A DNA stretch of 64,000 nucleotides, taken from RYN-230 sp036497945 (GTDB taxonomy: Bacteria > Actinomycetota > Actinomycetes > Streptosporangiales > Streptosporangiaceae). The notes below the pieces were generated by a model. The model worked only from the letters and a program-made list of their open reading frames with translations. It was not told where the DNA came from and did not search any database. This document shows positions 54,846-64,000 of the stretch, one piece after another. The position numbers and the translations under genes were made by a program. Position 1 is the first letter of the stretch; the number at the start of each line of letters is the position of its first letter. The stretch is from assembly GCA_036497945.1 (NCBI GenBank), contig DASXIN010000179.1, forward strand, positions 1-64,000, in the 5' to 3' direction.

Positions 54846-57800
54846 GTGTACCTGAAGACTCTCACCCTGCGCGGGTTCAAGTCGTTCGCGTCCGCCACCA
54901 CGCTGCGCTTCGAGCCGGGTATCACCTGCATCGTCGGCCCCAACGGGTCCGGCAAGTCCAACGTGGTGGACGCGTTCTCCTGGGTGATGGGCGAGCAGGG
55001 CGTGAAGACCCTGCGCGGCGGCAAGATGGAGGACGTGGTCTTCGCCGGGACCGCTTCCCGGCCGCCGCTGGGCCGGGCCGAGGTCACGCTGACCATCGAC
55101 AACAGCGACGGTGCGCTGCCCATCGAGTACACCGAGGTCACCATCAGCCGGCTGCTGTTCCGGTCCGGGCAGAGCGAGTACTTCATCAACGGCGATCACT
55201 GCCGCCTGCTCGACGTGCAGGAGCTGCTGTCCGACTCCGGCCTGGGCCGGGAGATGCACGTGATCGTCGGCCAGGGCCAGCTGGACCAGGTGCTGCACGC
55301 CGGGCCGGAGGCCCGCCGGGCGCTGATCGAGGAGGCGGCGGGCGTGCTCAAGCACCGCCGCCGCAAGGAAAAGGCGCTGCGCAAGCTCGAAGCCATGCAG
55401 GTCAACCTGACCCGGCTGGTGGACCTGACTGCGGAATTGCGCCGCCGGCTCAAGCCGCTCGGCCGCCAGGCCGCGATCGCCCGCAAGGCCGCGGTCATCC
55501 AGGCCGACCTGCGCGACGCCCGGCTCCGGCTGCTGGCCGACGACTACGTGACCGGGGCCGCCGCCCTGGAGCGGGACGAGACCGACGAGGCCGCCGCGGT
55601 GGCCCGCCGGGCCGAGCTGGAGCGCACCCTGACCCAGGCCCGGCAGCGCGAGGCCGAGCTGGACGGGGACGAGCAGCAGCACGCGCCCCGGCTGGCCGCC
55701 GCGCAGGAGACCTGGTTCGCCCTCTCCGCCCTTTCCGAACGCCTCCGCGGGGTGGCCAGCCTGGCCCAGGAGCGGCACGCCCACCTGGTGACCCAACCGG
55801 ACGCTGCGCGTCCGGGCCGGGACCCGGACGAGCTGGACGCCGAAGCGGAAGCGCTGCGCGAGCAGGAGGCGGTGCTCGGCGAGCGGCTGGAGACCGCGCG
55901 CGAGCAGCTGGCCGCCGTGACCGCGGAGCGCGGCGCGGCGGAGACCGCGCTGGCTGAGGAGGAACGCCGGCTGGCCCTCGCCGTCCGGGCCGAAGCGAAG
56001 CGGGCCGAGCAGCTGGCCCGGCTGCGCGCCCAGGTCGGTGCGGCGCGCAGCAAGGCCGCCGCCGCCGACGAGGAGGCCGGGCGGCTGGCCGACAGTCTCG
56101 ACCAGGCCAAGTCCCGGGCCGACCTGGCCGAGCGCGAGTACGAGGACCTGCAGGATCAGTGCGCGGGCCGGGACGACGACCGGACCGGGCTGGCCTGGGA
56201 GCACGAGCAGGCCGCGGCCACGCTGAGCGCCGCCGCGGCCCGGGTCAGCGAGCTGCGCGCGGCCGAGCGGGAGGCCAGTGCCGAGCGCGCCGCGCTCACC
56301 GCCCGGGTGCAGGCGCTGCGCGAGGGGGTACACGCGCTGCGTACCGGCAAGGACGCGTCCGCGGCCGTGCTGGCCGAGCCGGGCCGGTTCGGCGGCGTGC
56401 TCGGTGCGGTCGCCGCCCTGGTGACCGTGGCCGACGGGGCGCAGGAGGCGATCGCCGCCGCGCTGGGCGGCGCGGCCGACGCGGTGGCCGTGTCCGGCCT
56501 GGCCGCCGCGGTCGCCATCCTGGAGACACTGAAGGGTGACGACGCAGGCAGTGCCAGCCTGGTCATCGCGGGGTCTGCCCGGGGGGACGACCCTCCGGAG
56601 GCCCCCGATCGCCGCTCCGCGGGGCTGCCGACCGGTGTCCAGCTTCCGGACGGCGCGCAGCCCGCGCTCGACCTGGTGCGCTGCCCGGCGGAACTGTCTG
56701 CCGCGCTGGCCAGCCTGCTGGCCGGCGTCGTGGTGGCTGCGGACCTGGGCCAGGCCCAGGAGCTGGTCCGGGCCTACCCGGACGTGCGGGTGGTCACCCG
56801 GCAGGGCGACATGCTCGGCGCGCACTGGGCGTCCGGCGGGTCGGCCAAGGCGCCCACCGAGTTCACCCTGCGCGGGGTGGCCGACGAGGCCGCGGCCGGG
56901 CTCGGGGACGTGGACCACCGCTGCGAGCAGGCCGCGGCCGACCTGGCCGACGCGGTGGCCGACGAGAGCCAGGCCCGCGAGGTGGTGGCCGCGGCCCAGG
57001 CCGCGATCCAGCAGGCCGACGCGGCCGCCGCGGAAATCTCCGGCCGGCTGGGCCGGCTGGCCGGCGCGGCCCGGGCCGCCCGCGAGGAGACGCAGCGGCT
57101 GGAGTCGGCCATCGCCAAGGCGCGGCAGGCCCAGGAAGCCGGCGTCGCCGCGGTCAGTGAGCTGGCGGCCAGCCTGGCCACGGCCGAAGGGATGACCGGC
57201 CCGGCCGAGCTGGCCCAGCCCGGGCCGGGCGCCGGGGACTCTGCCCAGGCTGAGGACGAGCCAGCCGCGGACCGGGATGCGCTGGCCGCCGCGGTCAGCG
57301 CGGGGCGAAACGCGGAGATGGACGCCCGGCTGGAGGTCCGCACGGCCGAGGAGCGGCTGCGGGCCATCGCCGGCCGGGCCGACGCGATAGTGGCCCAGGC
57401 GGCCGCGGAACGCCAGGCCGCGCAGCAGGCCGCCGCCCGGCAGGTGCGGCGGGAACGCCAGGCCGTGGTGGCCAAGGCGGTGGCCGAAGGCGCCGCCCGC
57501 GCCCTAGCCCGGCTCACCGAGTCGCTGACCGCCGCGGCGCAGCAGCGCCAGGCGGCCGAGCTGGCCAGCAAGGGCCGCGCCGTGGCGGTCAAGGAAGTCC
57601 GGGCCCAAGTCCGTGATCTGGCCGCCGAATTCGACCGCGTGGTGGACGCCGCGCACGGCACCGAGATGGCCCGGGCCGAGCACCGGATGCGGCTGGAGCA
57701 GTTGGCCGCCCGGGCCGCCGCCGAGTTCGGCGTAGCCGCCGACGCGCTCGTCGCCGAGTACGGCCCGGACATGCCGGTCCCGCTGGCCGCGCCGGAGCCG

Positions 57801-58658
57801 CCCGTCAGCCGCCCCGGCAACGGCGCTGAGAGCGCCGCGGAGGCGGAGGTCAGTGCTTCTGACTTGGCCAGGCCGGCGGCCGCGCAGGATGGCGCTGAGG
57901 GCCACAGCAACGGAGCCGCCCCGGGCGACGGCAGCGAGCCGCCGAGCGAGCAGCAGCCGGTGCTGGCCGGCGCCGAGCAGCTGACCATCCCCTACGTCCG
58001 GGCTGAGCAGGAGCGCCGGGCGGCCACCGCGCAGCGCCAGCTCGACCAGCTGGGCAAGGTGAACCCGCTGGCGCTGGAGGAGTTCGCGGCGCTGGAGGAG
58101 CGGCACGCGTTCCTCAGCACCCAGCTGGAAGACCTCAAGAAGACCCGCCGGGACCTGCTGACCGTGGTCAAGGAGGTGGACGACCGGGTGCAGGAAGTGT
58201 TCGCGTCGGCCTTCGAGGACACCGCCCGCGAGTTCGAGGGGATCTTCGGCCGGCTGTTCCCCGGCGGCGAGGGACGGCTGATCCTCACCGACCCGGACGA
58301 CATCCTGGCCACCGGGATCGACTTCGAGGCCCGGCCGCCGGGCAAGAAGGTCAAGCGGATGTCGCTGCTGTCCGGCGGCGAGCGGTCGCTCACCGCGATC
58401 GCCTTCCTGCTGGCCATCTTCATGGCCCGGCCGTCCCCGTTCTATGTGCTGGACGAGGTCGAGGCCGCCCTCGATGACACCAACATGCAGCGCCTGCTGC
58501 ACATCTTCGAAGAGCTGCGGTCGGCCTCCCAGCTGCTGATCATCACGCACCAGAAGCGCACCATGGAGATCGCCGACGCGCTGTACGGCATCAGCATGCG
58601 CGGCGACGGCGTGTCCACCGTGGTCAGCCAGCGGCTGCGCGAGCGCGAATCCGCCTAA
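54846..58658 (+). CDS. smc: chromosome segregation protein SMC
   Basis: A 1270-residue condensin ATPase. Walker A GPNGSGKSN (31-39), two long coiled coils with a hinge around residues 510-660 (VLGAVAALVTVADGAQEAIA, ALGGAADAVAVSGLAAAVAI), and the C-terminal head with LSGGERSLTAIAFLLAIF (about 1175) and Walker B YVLDEVEAALDD. A Gly/Ser/Ala-rich unstructured insert (about residues 975-1040) interrupts the second coil before the head. Start GTG 54846. Confidence 0.96.
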   Translation: MYLKTLTLRGFKSFASATTLRFEPGITCIVGPNGSGKSNVVDAFSWVMGEQGVKTLRGGKMEDVVFAGTASRPPLGRAEVTLTIDNSDGALPIEYTEVTISRLLFRSGQSEYFINGDHCRLLDVQELLSDSGLGREMHVIVGQGQLDQVLHAGPEARRALIEEAAGVLKHRRRKEKALRKLEAMQVNLTRLVDLTAELRRRLKPLGRQAAIARKAAVIQADLRDARLRLLADDYVTGAAALERDETDEAAAVARRAELERTLTQARQREAELDGDEQQHAPRLAAAQETWFALSALSERLRGVASLAQERHAHLVTQPDAARPGRDPDELDAEAEALREQEAVLGERLETAREQLAAVTAERGAAETALAEEERRLALAVRAEAKRAEQLARLRAQVGAARSKAAAADEEAGRLADSLDQAKSRADLAEREYEDLQDQCAGRDDDRTGLAWEHEQAAATLSAAAARVSELRAAEREASAERAALTARVQALREGVHALRTGKDASAAVLAEPGRFGGVLGAVAALVTVADGAQEAIAAALGGAADAVAVSGLAAAVAILETLKGDDAGSASLVIAGSARGDDPPEAPDRRSAGLPTGVQLPDGAQPALDLVRCPAELSAALASLLAGVVVAADLGQAQELVRAYPDVRVVTRQGDMLGAHWASGGSAKAPTEFTLRGVADEAAAGLGDVDHRCEQAAADLADAVADESQAREVVAAAQAAIQQADAAAAEISGRLGRLAGAARAAREETQRLESAIAKARQAQEAGVAAVSELAASLATAEGMTGPAELAQPGPGAGDSAQAEDEPAADRDALAAAVSAGRNAEMDARLEVRTAEERLRAIAGRADAIVAQAAAERQAAQQAAARQVRRERQAVVAKAVAEGAARALARLTESLTAAAQQRQAAELASKGRAVAVKEVRAQVRDLAAEFDRVVDAAHGTEMARAEHRMRLEQLAARAAAEFGVAADALVAEYGPDMPVPLAAPEPPVSRPGNGAESAAEAEVSASDLARPAAAQDGAEGHSNGAAPGDGSEPPSEQQPVLAGAEQLTIPYVRAEQERRAATAQRQLDQLGKVNPLALEEFAALEERHAFLSTQLEDLKKTRRDLLTVVKEVDDRVQEVFASAFEDTAREFEGIFGRLFPGGEGRLILTDPDDILATGIDFEARPPGKKVKRMSLLSGGERSLTAIAFLLAIFMARPSPFYVLDEVEAALDDTNMQRLLHIFEELRSASQLLIITHQKRTMEIADALYGISMRGDGVSTVVSQRLRERESA

Positions 58659-58723
58659 GCGGGCATGAGCCACCGCAGACGGGGGATTAGCCCGGCTGGA
58701 GTGTCTGCCAGACTGGGGCCGTT

Positions 58724-59899
58724 ATGGAACTTGCGATCATCCTTGGCTCGATCTTCATCCTGCTCATCGCCGGAGCCGGGACCACCTTGCTGGTGCGCTC
58801 GGGCCGGCGCCGGGTGGCTGCGCCACCGGAGCCGCCCGCCGTGCCGCCGGCCGCGCCACCGGGCGGGCAGCAGACCGCCGCACCCCCTGCTCAGGACGTG
58901 GCCACCGGGGCGCCCGGGGTGGAAGAGGTGCTGCCGCCGGCGGCCCCGCCGGGCTCGGTGGAACCGGCGCCTCCCCCGCTGCGCGGCCGCCTGGTGCGAC
59001 TGCGCGGGCGGCTGGCCGCCTCCCGCGGCGGGTTCGGGTCGGTGCTGCTCAACCTGCTCTCCCGGGACGTCCTGGACGACGAGGCCTGGGACGAGATCGA
59101 GGACACGCTGATCACCGCGGACATGGGGGTCGTGCTGGCCCGGCAGGTCGTCGAGGAACTCAAGACCCAGGTCAAAGTGACCGGCACCCGGAGCCCGGAC
59201 GAAGTACGCGGCATGCTGCGCGCCGAGCTGATCATCCAGCTCGGCGCGGACACCGACCGCCGCCTGCGCACCACCCCGCACGGTGACCGGCCCGCGGTCG
59301 TGCTGATGGTGGGGGTCAACGGCACCGGCAAGACCACCGTGTGCGGCAAGCTCGGCCGGGCGCTGATCGGCGAGGGTGAGACGGTGCTGCTCGGCGCGGC
59401 GGACACGTTCCGGGCCGCGGCCGCGGACCAGCTGCAGACCTGGGGCAGCCGGATCGGCGCCCCGACGGTCCGCTCCGACAAGGAAGGCGCGGACCCGGCC
59501 AGCGTGGCCTTCGAGGCGGTCAGCACCGGCATCGACCAGCGGGTGGGCTGCGTCATCGTGGACACCGCCGGGCGGCTGCACACGAAGACCGGCCTGATGG
59601 ACGAGCTGGGCAAGATCAAGCGGGTGATCGAGAAGAAGGCCACCGTGGACGAGGTCCTGCTCGTGCTGGACGCCACCACCGGGCAGAACGGGCTGCGCCA
59701 GGCCCGGGTGTTCGCTGAGGCGGTGGATGTGACCGGGATCGTGCTGACCAAGCTGGACGGCACGGCCAAGGGCGGCATTGTCTTCCAGGTGCAGCGCGAG
59801 CTGGGCGTGCCGGTCAAACTGGTCGGCCTGGGTGAGGGCCCGGACGACCTTGCTCCGTTCGAGCCGGACGCGTTCGTGGACGCGATCCTCGCCAGCTAG
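58724..59899 (+). CDS. ftsY: signal recognition particle receptor FtsY
   Basis: A 391-residue SRP receptor GTPase. A transmembrane helix (LAIILGSIFILLIAGAGTTL) opens it, then a Pro/Ala-rich linker, then the NG domain with GVNGTGKTT (197-205), DTAGRLHTKTGLMDELGKI and TKLDGTAKGGI. The protein captures Ffh-ribosome complexes at the membrane. It lies 66 bases after smc. Start ATG 58724. Confidence 0.96.
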   Translation: MELAIILGSIFILLIAGAGTTLLVRSGRRRVAAPPEPPAVPPAAPPGGQQTAAPPAQDVATGAPGVEEVLPPAAPPGSVEPAPPPLRGRLVRLRGRLAASRGGFGSVLLNLLSRDVLDDEAWDEIEDTLITADMGVVLARQVVEELKTQVKVTGTRSPDEVRGMLRAELIIQLGADTDRRLRTTPHGDRPAVVLMVGVNGTGKTTVCGKLGRALIGEGETVLLGAADTFRAAAADQLQTWGSRIGAPTVRSDKEGADPASVAFEAVSTGIDQRVGCVIVDTAGRLHTKTGLMDELGKIKRVIEKKATVDEVLLVLDATTGQNGLRQARVFAEAVDVTGIVLTKLDGTAKGGIVFQVQRELGVPVKLVGLGEGPDDLAPFEPDAFVDAILAS

Positions 59900-59915
59900 C
59901 ACTGCTACCAGGGGA

Positions 59916-59931
59916 GAAACGTTCTCGTAAC
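59916..59931. promoter_or_regulatory. GlnR-like half-site pair upstream of glnB
   Basis: GAAAC, six bases, GTAAC matches the alternating half-sites of actinobacterial GlnR boxes (GTnAC-n6-GAAAC and the reverse order). The flanking half-sites are degenerate. It lies 105-120 bases before the glnB start and could make the operon nitrogen-controlled. Confidence 0.45.
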
Positions 59932-60035
59932 ATGTGCACCCCGTCTTTCACGCCGCCGAAACACTCCGTGCGGACGGGCGAAACGCCCTAGGCAGAGGGT
60001 CGGCACAGGACAGGGTGCCCTGAGAAGGTGGTCGC

Positions 60036-60374
60036 ATGAAGCTCATCACTGCCGTGATCAAACCGTTCAAGCTGGACGAGGTGAAGGCGGCGCTGCAGGC
60101 CTTTGGTGTCCATGGGATGACCGTGAGCGAGGCCAGCGGCTACGGCCGGCAGCGCGGTCACACCGAGGTCTACCGGGGCGCCGAATACCAGGTCGACCTG
60201 GTGCCCAAGGTCCGGCTGGAGGTGCTGTGCGAAGACGAGGACGCTGAGGATCTGATTGGGGTGATCGTCAAGGCCGCGCAGACCGGCCGGATCGGTGACG
60301 GGAAGGTCTGGGCCATCCCGGTGGACGCGGTGGTGCGGGTGCGCACCGGCGAGCGCGGCTCGGGCGCGCTCTAG
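60036..60374 (+). CDS. glnB: nitrogen regulatory protein PII (GlnB/GlnK)
   Basis: A 112-residue PII signal protein: MKLITAVIKPFKLDEVKAAL, the T-loop with modification site Tyr51 (GHTEVYRGAEYQVDLVPKVR), the B-loop TGRIGDGKVWAIPVD, and VVRVRTGERG. It senses 2-oxoglutarate and ATP/ADP. amtB, its usual upstream neighbour in actinobacteria, is absent; ftsY directly precedes it. glnD follows by 57 bases. Confidence 0.96.
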   Translation: MKLITAVIKPFKLDEVKAALQAFGVHGMTVSEASGYGRQRGHTEVYRGAEYQVDLVPKVRLEVLCEDEDAEDLIGVIVKAAQTGRIGDGKVWAIPVDAVVRVRTGERGSGAL

Positions 60375-60434
60375 GCACGGACACGGTAGAGGTCTGATCG
60401 GGGTGCGCGAGACGGGCCCGGGAAGGCAGGCGTG

Positions 60435-62690
60435 ATGTCAGCACCCGCAGCCCGTCCGCACTCCGACGGGCCGCCGCTGACCTCCTTCGCCAGCGACCGG
60501 GCCCGGCGCAGCGCGGAGACCGACCGCTGGCTGGCCGCTTTGCTCGGTGCGGAGCCTGGTGTCGCGCTGGTCGCGGTGGGTGGCTACGGCCGCCGGGAAC
60601 TGCTGCCCGGCAGCGATCTGGACGTGCTGCTGCTGCACGGTGGCCGGGACGGCATCGCGGCCATGGCCGACCGGATCTGGTACCCGATCTGGGATTCCGG
60701 CACCCGGCTGGACCACGCCGTGCGGACCACCGCCGAGGCGCGCCGGGTGGCCAGGAAAGATCTCAAGGTCGCCCTCGGCCTGCTCTACGCCCGGCATGTG
60801 GCCGGCGATCCCGAGCTCACCAACAAGCTGCGGGTCGGCGCCCTGGAGGACTGGCGCGCGTCGGCCGGCACCCGGCTGGCCGAACTCCAGGCGCTGCACG
60901 TGGAGCGGACTGAGCGCAGCGGCGAGCTCGCCTTCCTGCTGGAACCCGACCTCAAGGAAGCCCGCGGCGGGCTGCGCGACGTGCACGCGATCCAGGCCAT
61001 CGCGGCCGCCTGGGTGGCGCCCGGCCCGGGGCCGCGGGTCCGGGCCGCCTACGAGTCGGTCATGGACGCGCGGCACGCGCTGCACGAAATCACCGGCCGG
61101 CCCACCGACCGGCTGGTGCTGCAGGAGCAGGACGAGGTGGCCCGGGTCCTCGGGCTGCTGGACGCGGACGCGCTCATGCGCCACCTGGCCGGCGCCGGCC
61201 GGGCGGTGGCCTACTCGGTGGATCAGGCGTTCCGCCAGGCGCAGCGCGGCCGGGGCGGCCGCCGGCGGGGGAAGGCGCAACGCCGGCCGCTGGCCGACGG
61301 CCTGGTCGAGCAGGACGGCGAGGTGGTACTGGCCCGGGCCGCGGACCCGGCCAATGACCCGGCGCTGCCGCTGCGCGCCGCGGCCGCCGCCGCCCAGGCC
61401 GGGCTGGCACTGGCTCCGCGCACGCTGACCCGGCTGGCGGACTGCCCGCCGCTGCCGGTGCCCTGGCCGCCGGAGGCCAGGGATGCCCTGGTCGCGTTGC
61501 TCGGTGCGGGCCCGGCCACCGTTCCGGTGTGGGAGGCGCTGGACCAGGAGGGCCTGGTCGCCAGCCTGCTGCCGGACTGGGACCGGGTGCGGAACCGGCC
61601 GCAGCGCAACCCGCTGCACACCTACACGGTGGACCGGCACCTGGTGGAAGCCGCTGTCCGGTCCGCCGTGCTCACCCGCGACGTGGCCCGGCCCGACCTG
61701 CTGCTGCTCGCCGCGCTGCTGCACGACATCGGCAAGGGCTGGCCGGGAGACCACCGGGTCACCGGGGAAGTGGTGGCCCGGGACGTGGCCCGCCGGGTCG
61801 GGCTCGGCCCGTCCGACGCCGAACTGGTGGCCGGCGCGGTCCGGCACCACCTGCTGCTGCCGCAGACCGCGACCCGGCGCGACCTGGACGATCCGGTCAC
61901 CGTGTCCCAGGTAGCCGCGGTGGTCGGCGGCCGGCCGCTGCTCGGGCTGCTGCACGCGCTGGCCATCGCGGACGGCCTGGCCACCGGGCCGGCCGCGTGG
62001 AACGACTGGAAAGAGGGCCTGGTCGGGGACCTGGTCCGGCGGGTCGAGTCGCGGCTGGCGGGCGAGCCGCCGCCGGAGCCGCTACCGCTCCGGCCGGATC
62101 AGACCGCGCTGGCCGAGGAGGGCGGGCCCGCGGCCCGGGTCACCGGGTCCGAGGTGACCATCGTGGCCCCGGACCGGCCGGGGCTGCTCTGGCAGGCGGC
62201 CGGCGTGCTGGCGTCACACCGGCTGGCGGTGCGCTCGGCCAACGCGACCTCGCACGGCACGATGGCGGTGGCCGCGTTCACCGTGGCCCCGGAGTTCGGC
62301 GACCCGCCGGACGCCGACCTGGTCAGCAGCGACCTGCGCCGGGCCCTGGCCGGGCGGCTGGACGTGGCCGACCGGCTGGAGCGGCGGATGCGGGCCTACC
62401 GCGAGTCGCCGGTCCCGGTCCCGGTGGCGCCGCCCAAGGTCACCCTGCTCGACGACGCCTCGCACACCGCGACGGTGGTGGAGGTCCGCGCGCACGACGC
62501 GCCCGGCCTGCTCTGGAGGATCGGCCGGGCGCTCGGCGACTGCGGCCTGGACGTGCGCGCCGCCCGGGTGGAGACGCTGGGCGCGGAAGCGGTGGACGTG
62601 TTCTACGTGGTAGACACGTCCGGTGGCCCGGTCGGCGGATCCCGGATCCGCGGCAAGATCGCTGCCCAGGTGCTGGCCGCGCTGACCTAG
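60435..62690 (+). CDS. glnD: [protein-PII] nucleotidyltransferase GlnD
   Basis: A 751-residue enzyme that modifies PII Tyr51; in actinobacteria it adenylylates. The nucleotidyltransferase motif is GGYGRRELLPGSDLDVLLL, the HD domain has LAALLHDIGKGWPGDHRV, and two C-terminal ACT domains start near EVTIVAPDRPGLLWQAAGVL and VVEVRAHDAPGLLWRIGRAL. Slightly shorter than enteric GlnD. ATG 60435 and GTG 60432 are adjacent; either may start. It faces glnB in the same operon. Confidence 0.95.
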   Translation: MSAPAARPHSDGPPLTSFASDRARRSAETDRWLAALLGAEPGVALVAVGGYGRRELLPGSDLDVLLLHGGRDGIAAMADRIWYPIWDSGTRLDHAVRTTAEARRVARKDLKVALGLLYARHVAGDPELTNKLRVGALEDWRASAGTRLAELQALHVERTERSGELAFLLEPDLKEARGGLRDVHAIQAIAAAWVAPGPGPRVRAAYESVMDARHALHEITGRPTDRLVLQEQDEVARVLGLLDADALMRHLAGAGRAVAYSVDQAFRQAQRGRGGRRRGKAQRRPLADGLVEQDGEVVLARAADPANDPALPLRAAAAAAQAGLALAPRTLTRLADCPPLPVPWPPEARDALVALLGAGPATVPVWEALDQEGLVASLLPDWDRVRNRPQRNPLHTYTVDRHLVEAAVRSAVLTRDVARPDLLLLAALLHDIGKGWPGDHRVTGEVVARDVARRVGLGPSDAELVAGAVRHHLLLPQTATRRDLDDPVTVSQVAAVVGGRPLLGLLHALAIADGLATGPAAWNDWKEGLVGDLVRRVESRLAGEPPPEPLPLRPDQTALAEEGGPAARVTGSEVTIVAPDRPGLLWQAAGVLASHRLAVRSANATSHGTMAVAAFTVAPEFGDPPDADLVSSDLRRALAGRLDVADRLERRMRAYRESPVPVPVAPPKVTLLDDASHTATVVEVRAHDAPGLLWRIGRALGDCGLDVRAARVETLGAEAVDVFYVVDTSGGPVGGSRIRGKIAAQVLAALT

Positions 62691-62851
62691 GTTCCAGGTC
62701 CAGGTTTAAATTCGCCCCGGTGCTGTCCAGCCCGGACGGGGCCGCCTCGACCACGCTGCCCGGCCCGGTCATCACCATTCGGTAAGGTCGCGCCTGGGCG
62801 GACGATCCAGTGGCACTGACCCGGTGCCCCTGACCGGATAGCCTGGTGTGC

Positions 62852-64000
62852 GTGTTCGAGACTCTCTCCGACCGGCTGACTCAGGTCTTCTCCTCGCTCC
62901 GCGGGCGCGGGCGGCTGTCCGCCGCGGACATCGATGCGACGGCCCGCGAGATCCGCATCGCGCTGCTCGAGGCGGACGTAGCGCTCCCCGTGGTGCGCGA
63001 GTTCATCGCCCGGGTCAAGGAGCGCGCGTCGTCGGAAGAGGTGTCCTCCGCGCTGAACCCGGCGCAGCAGGTCATCAAGATCGTTCACGACGAACTGATC
63101 GAGATCCTGGGCGGCGAGGCCCGGCGGATCCGGTTCGCCAAGGTGCCGCCGACCGTGATCCTGCTGGCGGGCCTGCAAGGTTCCGGTAAGACCACGCTGG
63201 CCGGCAAGCTCGGGCTGTGGCTGAAGAGCCAGGGCAACACGCCGCTGCTGGTCGCGGCCGACCTGCAGCGCCCGAACGCGGTCCAGCAGCTGCAGGTGGT
63301 GGGGGAGCGGGCCGGGGTGCCGGTGTTCGCCCCCGAGCCGGGCAACGGCGTGGGCGACCCGGTCGCGGTGGCCCGCGACTCGGTGGACGAGGCGCGGCGT
63401 AAGCAGCACAACGTGGTCATCATCGACACCGCGGGCCGGCTGGGCATCGACGAGGAGCTGATGCGCCAGGCCGCGGCCATCCGGGACGCGACCGACCCGG
63501 ACGAGATCCTGTACGTGGTGGACGCCATGATCGGCCAGGACGCGGTGGCCACCGCCCAGGCCTTCCTCGACGGCGTCGGCTACGACGGGGTCGTGCTCAC
63601 CAAGCTGGACGGCGACGCCCGCGGTGGTGCCGCACTGTCCATCAGGCAGCTGACCGGCCGGCCGGTCATGTTCGCCTCGTCCGGCGAGAAGCTCGAGGAC
63701 TTCGACGTCTTCCATCCCGACCGGATGGCCTCGCGCATCCTCGACATGGGCGACGTGCTCACCCTGATCGAGCAGGCCGAGCGGACGTTCGACGAGGACC
63801 AGGCGGCCAAGATGGCCGGCAAGCTGGCCTCCGGCGACGGCTTCACCCTGGAGGACTTCGTCGAGCAGCTGGCCATGGTGCGCAAGCTCGGGCCGATCGG
63901 CAACCTGCTCGGCATGCTGCCCGGCGCGGCGCAGAACCGTGAAATGCTCAACCAGATCGACGACAAGGACCTGGACCGGGCGGCGGCCATCGTCAACTCG
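62852..64000 (+). CDS. ffh: signal recognition particle protein Ffh (partial, runs off the end)
   Basis: The first 383 codons of SRP54. Start GTG 62852: VFETLSDRLTQVFSSLRGRG. The GTPase has Walker A GLQGSGKTT (107-115), then IIDTAGRLGIDEELM and TKLDGDARGGAALS, and the M domain begins (GFTLEDFVEQLAMVRKLGPI, NLLGMLPGA). The frame is open to base 64000, so the end of the M domain is beyond the window. It binds 4.5S RNA and signal peptides and docks with FtsY. Confidence 0.97.
   Translation, partial: MFETLSDRLTQVFSSLRGRGRLSAADIDATAREIRIALLEADVALPVVREFIARVKERASSEEVSSALNPAQQVIKIVHDELIEILGGEARRIRFAKVPPTVILLAGLQGSGKTTLAGKLGLWLKSQGNTPLLVAADLQRPNAVQQLQVVGERAGVPVFAPEPGNGVGDPVAVARDSVDEARRKQHNVVIIDTAGRLGIDEELMRQAAAIRDATDPDEILYVVDAMIGQDAVATAQAFLDGVGYDGVVLTKLDGDARGGAALSIRQLTGRPVMFASSGEKLEDFDVFHPDRMASRILDMGDVLTLIEQAERTFDEDQAAKMAGKLASGDGFTLEDFVEQLAMVRKLGPIGNLLGMLPGAAQNREMLNQIDDKDLDRAAAIVNS

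Noticed and set aside
54624..56918. 764-codon minus-strand frame
   Set aside because: Antisense shadow of smc.

Overview
The window is about 64 kb of very high-GC DNA with GTG/ATG starts, short gene gaps and many 4-nt start/stop overlaps. Gene content and order (divergent iclR/leuCD, hup, ddl-gpsA-plsC, cofC, thiL, rpmB, recG-rsmD-coaD-DUF177-rpmF-rnc-mutM, smc-ftsY, glnB-glnD, ffh) are those of a chromosomal block of the Actinomycetia. F420 chemistry (cofC), the Rv1733c-type membrane protein and the LacI/ABC sugar operon without its own ATPase agree with a filamentous or soil actinobacterium. The genus cannot be fixed from sequence reading alone.

Layout. 1-5.5 kb is a worn accessory zone of small stand-alone proteins plus three broken genes: a GYD-domain gene with a frameshift, a GyrI-like gene with a one-base shift and a TPR C-terminal remnant. 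An FAD monooxygenase lies among them. 5.7-14.8 kb holds VOC, TfoX-N, two 'secreted repeat' proteins, a PNPOx-like protein, an orphan PAS histidine kinase, a DUF4242 protein, a large LuxR-type ATPase regulator and DUF5996. 14.8-24.1 kb is a carbohydrate island: GH3 glycosidase (-), secreted GH30-Ig-CBM2 enzyme (+), LacI repressor (-) and an SBP-permease-permease sugar importer (+). The same LacI-type operator lies before both rightward units. The copy next to GH3 still carries the first codons of a lost lacI gene.

24.2-33.8 kb has an Rv1733c-like protein, a universal stress protein, a pirin and a catabolic cluster: FAH-family hydrolase, SDR, FadR-type regulator, then four genes joined by 4-nt overlaps (class III CoA-transferase, a leaderless solute-binding-like protein, enoyl-CoA hydratase, DUF4432). 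33.8-36.7 kb is the three-gene NAD(P) transhydrogenase operon.

From 37 kb on the core block runs without mobile DNA. Within it I find small genes that are easily missed: a 40-aa ORF coupled to ddl, a 55-aa membrane peptide, rpmF, rpmB and a 64-aa coiled-coil protein. Starts at thiL (ATT) and the stress protein (CTG) look non-canonical, imperfect repeats lie on both sides of recG, and amtB is missing between ftsY and glnB although a GlnR-like half-site pair remains. ffh runs off the right end. I saw no tRNA, rRNA, CRISPR, IS element or prophage.
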